11,823 nucleotides of DNA from an uncultured Clostridia bacterium (GCA_947302865.1 CAMYWS010000021.1:1-11823); one strand, 5' to 3'; counted from the stretch's first letter, positions 1 to 6,493 are shown. Program-made: numbers and translations. Notes: a model not told the origin generated them from the sequence alone.

Positions 1-238
1 GCGAAAACATCGCGCTGTTCATCGGGTTTGTCGACGAAGCCGCAAGACCGCTGACGACGTCGTAGGTGTTATTGCCGGTATAGTACGCCTGCGCCTGGCT
101 TGAAAGCGCGGTGCAGGCCTCGTGCCGCGTACCGGAGTTCTTGACCAGCGTGCCGGTCGCCGCATCCGCCGCAGGCAGCAGCGAGAGCGAAAGGACAAGG
201 CCGAGAAGAAGCGAGAGCAACCGTTTGCAAAGCCGCAT
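1..238 (-). CDS. Secreted protein, N-terminal part; possible endonuclease I-like nuclease
   Basis: The first 79 codons of a gene that runs off the left edge. The protein begins MRLCKRLLSLLLGLVLSLSL and has a clear Sec signal peptide: basic Cys-Lys-Arg start, hydrophobic Leu-rich core, and an Ala-Asp-Ala type cleavage site near residue 26. The mature start, with the motifs KNSGTRHEACTALSSQAQ and AYYTGNNTYD, resembles from memory the N-termini of exported endonuclease I-family proteins of Clostridia. The catalytic part (expected NREHVWPKS-like motif) lies outside the window, so this assignment is tentative. Start chosen at 238 because a GGAAAGGA-type ribosome site lies a few bases upstream and the signal peptide begins there. 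It has its own promoter (286-314). The competing longer frames in this stretch lack a signal peptide. Confidence 0.7.
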   Translation of the reverse strand, partial: MRLCKRLLSLLLGLVLSLSLLPAADAATGTLVKNSGTRHEACTALSSQAQAYYTGNNTYDVVSGLAASSTNPMNSAMFS

Positions 239-285
239 AGGGAATCCTTTCCGCGCCAGAGGCGCATACCGATCCATGATAGTTA

Positions 286-314
286 ATTATACAGGAAAGC
301 ACGGAAGATGGCAA
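286..314 (-). promoter_or_regulatory. Sigma-A type promoter of the secreted-protein gene
   Basis: Read on the minus strand, TTGCCA (309-314) and a perfect TATAAT (286-291) are separated by 17 bases. Transcription should start near 279, giving a leader of about 40 bases before the ATG at 238. The -35 box touches the T-tract of the upstream terminator, so the zinc-ribbon gene and the secreted-protein gene are separate units packed end to end. Confidence 0.75.
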
Positions 315-340
315 GAAAAAAACGCCCTTTTCGGGCGTTT
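314..340 (-). terminator. Rho-independent terminator of the zinc-ribbon membrane gene
   Basis: A perfect 8-bp stem, AAACGCCC (320-327) with GGGCGTTT (333-340), closes a five-base loop. On the minus strand it is followed by a run of T (complement of the A-run at 315-322). It lies 13 bases past the stop codon of the gene at 354-1118. Confidence 0.9.
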
Positions 341-353
341 GCAATGCGTTTCT

Positions 354-1118
354 TCAGTACAGATACACGGCGAGCAGCTTCCATTCGCCGTCCAGCTCGA
401 CCGCGACGACGCGCAGGTTCGCAACGGACGCATCGCCGACGAAAAGCGGACCCGCGACCTCGGCGTACCGCTCCGCCTCAAGTCCGAGCGCGCGGTTTGT
501 CTCAAAGATCGTCGCATCGGTAACGACAGTCGTTTCCGTGTGTCCCTCCAGGCGGTACCCTTCCCCGAACTCCGCCGTAAGCTCAGAATTCAGATCTCCC
601 GCAAGGCGTTTGTAATATCCCTGCATGACCGCCTCGGGCGTGTCGCCCGCGCCGAACAGCTCCGTGTGCTCACCGAGAACCTTATGCGACAGCCCCGCCA
701 TGTTGTAAAGTGTTTCGCCGTCGCCTTTCTCAAGCGTTTCGATGACGGCCTCGGTCAGCTTCTCCGGCGTTTCGTACTTTATCCCGCGATTGCAGGAGGC
801 GGCGCACGCGATCACGACGATCAGCACGATAAGCAGCGCCGCGCACGCGCAGCTCATCAGCAGGAACCTGCGCTTCTGCGCCGGTTTTGCGGTTTTCAGG
901 CGGGCAAACCGGTTTTTGATCATGGCAAACGTGCCGGAAAACCACTTCCCGACCTTTCCAAACCATCCGGCGACCTTGTCCGCGATCCCGGAAAGCGCGC
1001 TCTTTTTCGGCTTGCGCTGTATCCGATTCGGTTCCGGCTCCTGCGGCACCGAGGTCCCGCATCTCCGACAGAACAGCGCGCCTTCGTCGAGCGTCGCGCC
1101 GCAGTTTTTGCACTTCAT
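354..1118 (-). CDS. Zinc-ribbon membrane protein with extracytoplasmic domain
   Basis: A 254-residue single-pass membrane protein of unknown function. Residues 1-25 form a zinc ribbon with ligands Cys3, Cys6, Cys17 and Cys20 (CKNCGATL, FCRRCG). A basic amphipathic stretch (about 32-83, rich in Lys/Arg and Trp-Phe) leads into one membrane helix at about 84-108. By the positive-inside rule the zinc ribbon is cytoplasmic and the C-terminal domain (about 115-254) is outside. That domain, alpha-helical then beta-rich and ending in a GEWKLLAVYLY strand, has the look of an NTF2-like fold; this is inference, not a recognised family match. Start at 1118 is supported by GGAGG five bases upstream. It has its own promoter and terminator and is divergent from the Tim44-like gene, which carries its zinc ribbon at the other end. 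Confidence 0.85.
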   Translation of the reverse strand: MKCKNCGATLDEGALFCRRCGTSVPQEPEPNRIQRKPKKSALSGIADKVAGWFGKVGKWFSGTFAMIKNRFARLKTAKPAQKRRFLLMSCACAALLIVLIVVIACAASCNRGIKYETPEKLTEAVIETLEKGDGETLYNMAGLSHKVLGEHTELFGAGDTPEAVMQGYYKRLAGDLNSELTAEFGEGYRLEGHTETTVVTDATIFETNRALGLEAERYAEVAGPLFVGDASVANLRVVAVELDGEWKLLAVYLY

Positions 1119-1160
1119 ACGATCCTCCGCCGCGCATTTTGCGCGTTCCTTGATAGCGAT

Positions 1161-1189
1161 ATCGTATCATGCCTTTTCTCCCGGGTCAA
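1161..1189 (-). promoter_or_regulatory. Promoter of the zinc-ribbon membrane gene
   Basis: On the minus strand TTGACC (1184-1189) is followed after 17 bases by TACGAT (1161-1166), with a TG pair one base before the -10 (extended -10). Transcription would begin near 1154, about 36 bases before the start codon at 1118. It lies back to back with the plus-strand promoter at 1256-1283, with about 66 bases between the two -35 boxes. Confidence 0.6.
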
Positions 1190-1255
1190 CGATACCGGCA
1201 CCGTGTTTCCAATGATTTTACAACTCTGCCGTACTTTCCGCCCGCGGAAAGGATG

Positions 1256-1283
1256 TTGCACTTTCCGGACAATATGATATACT
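1256..1283 (+). promoter_or_regulatory. Promoter of the Tim44-like gene
   Basis: TTGCAC (1256-1261), a 16-base spacer and TATACT (1278-1283), with TG at 1275-1276 making an extended -10 (TGATATACT). The expected start near 1290 leaves a short leader with a strong AAGGAG ribosome site at 1311-1316, seven bases... six bases of spacing before the ATG at 1323. Confidence 0.7.
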
Positions 1284-1322
1284 GTAGAAAACGACAACAT
1301 TCCCTCTGAAAAGGAGATTTCT

Positions 1323-2243
1323 ATGAAAAAACGGATCCTGCTGGTTCTTTTGTCCGCGCTGCTTGTCGCGGCGTTCGTGCTCACACCCCGCATCGGACAC
1401 GCCGATCTCGGCGATTTTTCCGGCGGCGGCGATTACGGCGGAGGCGGCGGCTCCGATTGGGGCGGCGGCTCCGACTGGGGCAGTTCCGACTGGAGCAGCT
1501 CGTCCGGCGGATACTATTCCACGCGCTCCGGCGATTCCTGCGACGCATCGGACCTCATCATTGTCGCGGTCGTCGTGGTCGTGATCCTCATTGCCGTGTT
1601 TGCAAAGAGCAAGAAGCCGAACAACCGGACCGTCACGCCCGGCGCAACGCGCACCGCCGCTTCCAGGCTGCATCCGGTCTCGGAGCTTCAGTCACGCGAT
1701 CCGAACTTCTCGGAAGAGGATCTCAAGGAATGGCTGCAGAACCTGTATATCAAGATGCAGGACTGCTGTACAAAGCGCGACGTCGAGCCGATCCGTCCGT
1801 ACTTTGCGGACGCGCTGTATCAGCAGTTTGACCGGCAGATGAAGCTGCTCAAAGCCGCGCACCGCACCAACTACGTTGAGCGCGTCGCCGTGCTGTCCGT
1901 GGACCTCAAGGGTTGCTATCAGGACAAAGGCGAGGACGTGATCGTCGCCGAGATCTATGCGCGCATCACGGATTACACGCTGGACGACGAGACCGGCAAG
2001 GTCCTTGCGGGAAGCCGCGATCACGAGAAGTTCATGACCTACGAGTATTCGCTGTCGCGTCCGATCGGAAAGATGACCGAGCCGAGAAGCGAGGGCGTTT
2101 CCGAGCGTCACTGTCCGAACTGCGGCGCGCCGCTGTCTGTCAACGAGAGCATCAAGTGCCCGTACTGCGATTCCGTGCTGACCTTCTCGGACCACGACTG
2201 GACGGTCTACACGATCAAGGGCATTTCACAAAAAACAGTATAA
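1323..2243 (+). CDS. Tim44-like domain membrane protein with C-terminal zinc ribbon
   Basis: A 306-residue protein of unknown function. Residues 1-27 are a signal peptide or first helix (MKKRILLVLLSALLVAAF, cleavage likely after GHA). Residues 28-65 are a low-complexity Gly/Ser/Asp/Trp segment. A second helix lies at about 78-94, followed by basic KSKKPNNR, so the rest is cytoplasmic. Residues 118-255 match the Tim44-like (NTF2-fold) pattern, as in FSEEDLKEWLQNLYIKMQ and DVEPIRPYFADALYQQF. The C-terminus is a zinc ribbon with Cys264, Cys267, Cys279 and Cys282 (CPNCGAPLS, CPYCDSVL). Tim44-like domains in mitochondria bind membranes and import partners, but bacterial versions of this layout have no settled role. 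Start is fixed by AAGGAG six bases upstream and by the signal peptide. Confidence 0.88.
   Translation: MKKRILLVLLSALLVAAFVLTPRIGHADLGDFSGGGDYGGGGGSDWGGGSDWGSSDWSSSSGGYYSTRSGDSCDASDLIIVAVVVVVILIAVFAKSKKPNNRTVTPGATRTAASRLHPVSELQSRDPNFSEEDLKEWLQNLYIKMQDCCTKRDVEPIRPYFADALYQQFDRQMKLLKAAHRTNYVERVAVLSVDLKGCYQDKGEDVIVAEIYARITDYTLDDETGKVLAGSRDHEKFMTYEYSLSRPIGKMTEPRSEGVSERHCPNCGAPLSVNESIKCPYCDSVLTFSDHDWTVYTIKGISQKTV
1443..1493 (+). repeat. Short in-frame tandem repeat encoding a Gly/Ser/Asp/Trp segment
   Basis: Two 18-base units, 1443-1460 and 1461-1478, differ at one base (GGCGGCGGCTCCGAYTGG), and a shortened third copy follows at 1479-1493. They encode GGGSDW, GGGSDW and GSSDW. The repeat length keeps the frame, so copy number may vary between strains without breaking the gene. 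The segment is the predicted exported linker between the signal peptide and the second membrane helix. Confidence 0.8.
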
Positions 2244-2251
2244 AAGTCATA

Positions 2252-2280
2252 GGCGGCGAGGGACTTTCCCCCGCCGCTTT
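2252..2280 (+). terminator. GC-rich hairpin after the Tim44-like gene (weak terminator or attenuator)
   Basis: GCGGCG (2253-2258) pairs with CGCCGC (2272-2277), and inner GGG/CCC pairs form across a bulged A. Only three T follow (2278-2280), so termination may be partial and some transcripts may continue into the PLP-enzyme gene 20 bases on. I found no convincing separate promoter for that gene. Confidence 0.45.
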
Positions 2281-2299
2281 GCATGCAAAGGAGGGTTTT

Positions 2300-3499
2300 A
2301 TGGAGTACGATTTCACCACGATCCTTGACCGGCGCGGAAAGGACGCGCTCGCGGTCGACGTGATCCCCTATCCCGATGTGACCGTCGAGGACGGGTTGCG
2401 CCCGATCCCCATGTGGGTTGCGGACATGAGCTTTCCGACCGCGCCGAGCATTGTCCAGGCGGTCAGAAAGCGGCTCGACCATCCGAACTACGGCTATTTC
2501 ATGCTGCCGGACGCGTATTTTGACGCGATCAAGTGGTGGCAGAAGACGCGTCACGGCGTCGAGGGACTCGAAAAAAAGCACATCGGCTATGAAAACGGCG
2601 TGCTCGGCGGCGTTTCCGCTGCGCTCCGTTCGCTGACGGGCGACGGCGATCCGATCCTTGTGCACAGCCCGACCTATATCGGCTTTCTGCACGTGCTTGA
2701 AGACCTGCACCGCCGCGTCGTCACAAGTCCGCTTACGCGCGACGCAAACGGCGTCTGGCGCATGGACTATGCCGACATGGAGCGGAAAATTCTCGAAAAC
2801 GGGATCAGGGTCGTCATCTTCTGCTCGCCGCACAATCCCTGCGGCAGGGTGTGGGAGAAAGCGGAGATCGAGCAGGCGATGGACGTATACCGCCGCTGCG
2901 GATGCATTGTGCTGTCCGACGAGATCTGGGCGGACCTGACCTTCGGGGAGCACAGGCATATCCCGACACAGAGTGTCAATGAAGACGCAAAGCAGCGTAC
3001 GATCGCGTTCTATGCGCCTTCGAAGACGTTCAGTCTCGCGGGGCTTATCGGCTCGTACCATATCATCTACAACGACGAACTGAATAAGCCCGTAACAGAC
3101 TGCGGCAAAGCGACGTTCTACAATTCCTGCAACGTGCTTTCGCTGCACGCGCTCCTCGGCGCGTACAGTCCGGACGGCGCAAAGTGGCTCGACGAGCTTC
3201 GTGCGGTGCTGTACGGCAATCTCTGCTACGTCAAATACTTCATGGAATCACATTTCCCCGGCGTTTCGATGTTTCTGCCCGAGGGCACGTATATGCTGTT
3301 TCTGAACTGCAGGGAATGGTGCGAGGCGCACGGCGTACCGATGGACGAGCTGCTGCGCCGCGGCGTGCGCGCGGGCGTGATCTGGCAGCGCGGCGCGGAC
3401 TTCGGCGAGCCGGACAGCATCCGCCTGAACGTCGCATTGCCTGCTTCGCTCGTCGAGGAAGCGATGCAGCGGCTGAAAACGCGCGTGTTTGTCGATTGA
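2300..3499 (+). CDS. MalY/PatB family pyridoxal-phosphate C-S lyase/aminotransferase
   Basis: A 399-residue fold-type I PLP enzyme, close in length to Bacillus PatB and E. coli MalY. The family members cleave cystathionine or cysteine to release a sulfur compound, pyruvate and ammonia; some act as aminotransferases, so the exact substrate cannot be read from sequence. Visible landmarks are the N-terminal PIPMWVADMSFP substrate loop, PNYGYF, SPHNPCGRVW with Asn179, SDEIWADL with Asp207 (pyridine-nitrogen ligand), and the PLP lysine Lys242 in APSKTFSLAGL. The C-terminal SIRLNVALP segment holds the arginine that binds the substrate carboxylate. No transporter-like or membrane segment; cytoplasmic. 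The open frame extends upstream into the previous gene, but the start at 2300 follows AAAGGAGGG with suitable spacing and gives the standard N-terminus. The next gene begins 7 bases after its stop. Confidence 0.93.
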   Translation: MEYDFTTILDRRGKDALAVDVIPYPDVTVEDGLRPIPMWVADMSFPTAPSIVQAVRKRLDHPNYGYFMLPDAYFDAIKWWQKTRHGVEGLEKKHIGYENGVLGGVSAALRSLTGDGDPILVHSPTYIGFLHVLEDLHRRVVTSPLTRDANGVWRMDYADMERKILENGIRVVIFCSPHNPCGRVWEKAEIEQAMDVYRRCGCIVLSDEIWADLTFGEHRHIPTQSVNEDAKQRTIAFYAPSKTFSLAGLIGSYHIIYNDELNKPVTDCGKATFYNSCNVLSLHALLGAYSPDGAKWLDELRAVLYGNLCYVKYFMESHFPGVSMFLPEGTYMLFLNCREWCEAHGVPMDELLRRGVRAGVIWQRGADFGEPDSIRLNVALPASLVEEAMQRLKTRVFVD

Positions 3500-3506
3500 A
3501 GCGCCT

Positions 3507-4070
3507 ATGATCCTGTTTATCGACGCATGCGTGCGGGAGGCGTCCCGCACAAGACGGCTTGCAAAACGGGTCCTTTCGCACCTTTCCGACACGATCGAAA
3601 CGGTCCGGCTCGAAACGGTCGATTTTCCGAAGGCGGACGAAGCGTTTCTCCGTAAACGCGACGCGTGCATCGCGGCGGGCGATTTTTCCGATCCGATCTT
3701 CGACCTTGCGAAACAGTTTGTCCGCGCGGATACGGTTGTGATCGCCGCGCCGCACTGGGACCTCAGCTTTCCGGCAGCGCTCAAGCAGTATTTCGAGCAG
3801 ATCAACGTCGTCGGTCTGACCTTCTTCTATACGGACAGCGATCGTCCGATTTCGCTCTGCCGTGCAAAAAAGCTTGTATACGTCGCGACGGCCGGCGGAC
3901 CGGTGCGCAGCCACGATTACGGCTTCGGCTATGTGAGAGCGCTCGGCGAAGAGTTTTACGGTATCGAAGACGCAAAGCTCTTCTGCGCCGAGGGATTGGA
4001 CATTTTCGGCGCGGACGCGGAAGCGATCCTCAAAAAGGCGGAAGAACAGATCGACCGCGCGTTCCGCTGA
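3507..4070 (+). CDS. Flavodoxin-fold NAD(P)H-dependent oxidoreductase (FMN)
   Basis: A 187-residue protein of the Flavodoxin_2 family (AcpD/NQO type), which uses FMN to reduce quinones, azo compounds or similar acceptors with NAD(P)H; the real substrate is unknown. The N-terminal strand ILFIDACVR followed by SRTRRLA is the phosphate-binding loop region. APHWDLSFPAALKQYFEQI (81-99) is the typical family segment, and ATAGGPV (127-133) is the FMN isoalloxazine loop. Cytoplasmic, probably dimeric. The ATG at 3507 is preferred since it gives the family N-terminus directly at the first strand; an in-frame TTG at 3489 inside the previous gene is possible. No strong ribosome site is visible, so translational coupling to the PLP-enzyme gene, whose stop is 7 bases upstream, is likely. 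Confidence 0.88.
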   Translation: MILFIDACVREASRTRRLAKRVLSHLSDTIETVRLETVDFPKADEAFLRKRDACIAAGDFSDPIFDLAKQFVRADTVVIAAPHWDLSFPAALKQYFEQINVVGLTFFYTDSDRPISLCRAKKLVYVATAGGPVRSHDYGFGYVRALGEEFYGIEDAKLFCAEGLDIFGADAEAILKKAEEQIDRAFR

Positions 4071-4096
4071 CCGCATTTTTCATATCCGTTTGCAGG

Positions 4097-4120
4097 TATG
4101 CGCCGCGCTGTCGGCGCATA
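4097..4120. promoter_or_regulatory. Perfect 9-bp inverted repeat ahead of tspO (operator or RNA hairpin)
   Basis: TATGCGCCG (4097-4105) and CGGCGCATA (4112-4120) are exact reverse complements around a six-base centre. No T-tract follows, so it is a poor terminator. The right arm overlaps a TATACT box (4119-4124) seven bases before the tspO ATG. It could be a protein-binding operator or an mRNA hairpin covering the start region. Confidence 0.6.
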
Positions 4121-4130
4121 TACTGTTTCC

Positions 4131-4607
4131 ATGAACAAGAAGCAGAAAATCGACCTTTCGTATTTGTTGTGGACGCTGCTGCCGCTTGCGGTGGGCGGTC
4201 TTTCCGCGCTCATTTCAATGAACGGCATGCAGCGGAACGCCGCGCTGCCGCAGCCCGCGCTGCAGCCGCCGCCGTGGGTGTTCATCACCGCGTGGACGAT
4301 TCTCTATCTTCTCATGGGGTTCGGCGCGGGGCTTGTATGGAACGCGTACCCGTGGGGCAAAAAGGATGCGCTGATCCCGTTTTACGCGCAGCTTGTCCTG
4401 AACTTTCTCTGGTCGCCGCTGTTCTTTGCGCTGGAGCTTCGGCTTGCCGCGTTCTTTGTGCTCCTCGGTATGTTCGGCTGCGCGATCCGGATGACCTTCG
4501 CGTTTTACCGCGTGCGAAAGTCCGCGGGACTGTTGCAGATCCCCTATCTTCTCTGGCTCTGCTTTGCGGGGTATCTGAACCTCGCGGCGTATCTCATCAA
4601 CGGCTGA
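4131..4607 (+). CDS. tspO: TspO/MBR family membrane protein
   Basis: A 158-residue five-helix membrane protein of the TspO (translocator protein/peripheral benzodiazepine receptor) family, whose bacterial members bind porphyrins and act in tetrapyrrole or stress signalling. Family signatures are present: PPPWVFITAWTILYLLMG (46-63) with Trp49, Phe51, Trp55 and Tyr59, NAYPWG, and QLVLNFLWSPLFF (87-99) with Asn91 and Trp94. The ATG at 4131 gives the usual N-terminus (MNKKQKIDLS) but has no Shine-Dalgarno; an in-frame ATG at 4098 lies inside the upstream inverted repeat. A hairpin at 4622-4647 follows. It may be read from the PLP-enzyme/oxidoreductase operon 60 bases upstream, or from a poorly defined promoter at 4119-4124. 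Confidence 0.93.
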   Translation: MNKKQKIDLSYLLWTLLPLAVGGLSALISMNGMQRNAALPQPALQPPPWVFITAWTILYLLMGFGAGLVWNAYPWGKKDALIPFYAQLVLNFLWSPLFFALELRLAAFFVLLGMFGCAIRMTFAFYRVRKSAGLLQIPYLLWLCFAGYLNLAAYLING

Positions 4608-4621
4608 TCAAAAGGTTTTGA

Positions 4622-4647
4622 AAGCGCGCCCCGGAACGGACGCGCTT
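4622..4647 (+). terminator. Hairpin after tspO, probable weak terminator
   Basis: AAGCGCG (4622-4628) pairs with CGCGCTT (4641-4647) around a 12-base loop and is followed by the partly T-rich CTTCG. The stem is strong but the T-tract poor. Its position, 15 bases past the tspO stop and before a separate promoter, supports a transcript end. Confidence 0.5.
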
Positions 4648-4674
4648 CTTCGACGTTCCGACCGTCGGAAAGCA

Positions 4675-4703
4675 TTGATTCCTGCGCGGACCTGTGCTAT
4701 AAT
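4675..4703 (+). promoter_or_regulatory. Strong promoter of the MATE-ATPase fusion gene
   Basis: TTGATT (4675-4680), a spacer of exactly 17 bases, and perfect TATAAT (4698-4703) with TG at 4695-4696 as an extended -10. Transcription should begin near 4710, about 29 bases before the start codon at 4739. This is among the closest matches to sigma-A consensus in the window. Confidence 0.85.
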
Positions 4704-4738
4704 TGCTGTAAACCGGACGTCAGCGGGGATGAAAGACG

Positions 4739-6493
4739 ATGATCAGAAAACTGTTTCGCGAGATGCTTGCCACACAGGTCGTGTCGATGATGACCGTGAC
4801 GTTGTGCATGCTGATCGACAGCATCATGATCGGTCGGTTTCTCGGCGTGGATTCCATGAGCGCATACGGGTTTGCGACGCCGCTGCTTCTGGTGTTCGCC
4901 GCGCTCGGCGGCATGATCTCCGCCGGCGTGCAGGTGGTCTGCGGCAAGACGATCGGCAGCGGCGACCGCGAGGGCACCGACGCCTGTTTTACCGCGGCCA
5001 TGTTCCTCTCCTTCGCGATCTCGGCAGTCGGACTGATCCTGGTCTTTTTACTGCTGGATCCGCTTACAAGTCTTTTAGGCGCCGGTTCCGCCTCTCCGGA
5101 CAACCCCGTCTTCGATCTGACAAAGAACTATATCAAGGGCTTTATCATCGGCGCGCCGGCATTCCTGTGCGCGCAGATCATGGTCCCCTTTCTGCAGCTG
5201 TCCGGCAGACGGACGCGGCTGATCGCTGCCGTCGCCGCCATGACCGTCTCGGATATCCTGTTTGATCTTCTGAACGTTTTCGTCTTCCGCGGCGGCACGT
5301 TCGGCATGGGGCTTGCTTCCACGCTGAGCTACTACATCGCGCTCGGGATCGGCTTCCTGTATTTTTTCCGGAAGGACTGCATGTTCCGGTTCCGCTTCCG
5401 CCTGATGCGGCCGCGCGTATTCAAAGACCTCGTATCCTTCGGCGTTCCCACGGTCATCAACCAGATCAGCACGGTGCTGCTCGTTCTGTTCTTCAACCGC
5501 CTGCTGGAAACGTCGGCGGGGACCGTCGCCGTCGCCGCGTTCTCGGTCATCTCCACGGTGAGCAATCTCTGCTACTGCTTCGGCGGCGGCATCGGCTCCG
5601 TCGCCATGATGCTCGCGTCCGTTTTCTATACAGACCGCGACCGGAATTCCATCCGTGAACTGGTTCGGACGATGACGGTCTATGCGATCCTGCTTGACGT
5701 CGCCGTGATGGTGATCGAGCTGCTCGTCGCCGTCCCGCTGGTGACGCTGTTCCTCGGCGACAGCGCGGACGCCGTTCGGATCGCGGCGCACGGATTGCGG
5801 CTGGTCGTGCTGTCGATCGTGCCGTCGGCGCTGAACGCCTCGTTCAAAAACTACTACCAGGGCGTCAACCGCATCGGCTTTGCCGAGATCATCTCCGTTC
5901 TGCAGAATCTGCTTTTCCCCGCGCTGTTCGGGTTTGTGCTGAGCCGGTTTTGCGGGATCACCGGCGTCTGGCTCGGGTATCTATGCGGGGAAACGGCTAC
6001 GCTGATCGCGTTTTCGGCCGTCGTCTGGAAATACCGCGGACGCATTACGCTGTCCGCAGACGCATACAGCATGCTGAAACCGGGATTCGGCACGTCGGCG
6101 GAGAACTGTCTGGAACGCTCGGTACAGAGCGCGCAGGACGCGATCGCCGTTTCCGGAGAAGCCGTCGCGTTCTGCCGGTCGCACGGACTCGACCGCCGCG
6201 AAAGCACGCTGATCGGACTGTGCATCGAGGAGATGGCGGTCAACATCGTGACCCATGGCTTTTGCGCAGACCGGAAAAAGCATCACATCGACGTCCGTCT
6301 GGTACTCGAAGAGGACGCGCGCGTGATCCGCATCCGCGACGATTGTGTGCATTTCGATCCGGTGCACTATCTGAAACTGCACGAATCGGACGATCCGACC
6401 GCGCACGTCGGCATCCGCATGGTCATGAAGACCGCAAAGGAAGCGAATTATCTGAACTCCCTCGGCTGGAACAACCTGACGCTTGTGTTCTGA
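4739..6493 (+). CDS. MATE family transporter fused to a SpoIIAB/RsbW-like ATP-binding domain
   Basis: A 584-residue protein with two parts. Residues 1 to about 440 are a MATE-type transporter with about 12 membrane helices; it begins at the first helix (QVVSMMTVTLCMLIDSIMIG) with the usual IDSIMIGRFLG and inter-repeat pattern. MATE proteins export drugs or metabolites in exchange for Na+ or H+. Residues about 455-584 form a cytoplasmic GHKL-type ATPase domain: helix with the N-box LCIEEMAVNIVTHG (Glu497, Glu498, Asn502), RIRDDCVHFDP (Asp534) in the place of the DxG loop, and HVGIRMV (Gly558) as the second glycine motif. There is no dimerisation/phosphoacceptor region, so it resembles the anti-sigma kinases SpoIIAB and RsbW, not a full histidine kinase. 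Start at 4739 is set by the first helix; the ribosome site is weak (GGGG about ten bases upstream). Single-gene unit with its own promoter and terminator. Partner and cargo are unknown. Confidence 0.9.
   Translation: MIRKLFREMLATQVVSMMTVTLCMLIDSIMIGRFLGVDSMSAYGFATPLLLVFAALGGMISAGVQVVCGKTIGSGDREGTDACFTAAMFLSFAISAVGLILVFLLLDPLTSLLGAGSASPDNPVFDLTKNYIKGFIIGAPAFLCAQIMVPFLQLSGRRTRLIAAVAAMTVSDILFDLLNVFVFRGGTFGMGLASTLSYYIALGIGFLYFFRKDCMFRFRFRLMRPRVFKDLVSFGVPTVINQISTVLLVLFFNRLLETSAGTVAVAAFSVISTVSNLCYCFGGGIGSVAMMLASVFYTDRDRNSIRELVRTMTVYAILLDVAVMVIELLVAVPLVTLFLGDSADAVRIAAHGLRLVVLSIVPSALNASFKNYYQGVNRIGFAEIISVLQNLLFPALFGFVLSRFCGITGVWLGYLCGETATLIAFSAVVWKYRGRITLSADAYSMLKPGFGTSAENCLERSVQSAQDAIAVSGEAVAFCRSHGLDRRESTLIGLCIEEMAVNIVTHGFCADRKKHHIDVRLVLEEDARVIRIRDDCVHFDPVHYLKLHESDDPTAHVGIRMVMKTAKEANYLNSLGWNNLTLVF

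Noticed and set aside
253..270. GGTATGCGCC followed by GGCGC in the leader of the secreted-protein gene, like the tspO inverted repeat
   Set aside because: Shared 10-base words are expected by chance many times in a window this long, and the rest of the two repeats differs.
111..1277. 388-codon open frame on the plus strand opposite the first two minus-strand genes
   Set aside because: Arg/Ala/Pro-rich antisense product with no recognisable domain. It runs across a terminator and a promoter of real minus-strand genes; high GC explains the lack of stops.
1913..2299. Upstream extension of the PLP-enzyme frame into the Tim44-like gene
   Set aside because: The extension is the out-of-frame shadow of the preceding gene; a strong ribosome site and the family N-terminus place the start at 2300.
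2207..3148. 313-codon minus-strand open frame opposite the PLP enzyme
   Set aside because: Antisense of a gene with all PLP-site motifs; no domain match recognised.
4640..4738. Possible riboswitch or attenuator before the MATE-ATPase fusion
   Set aside because: The predicted transcript starts near 4710, leaving only about 29 leader bases, too short for a known riboswitch class.
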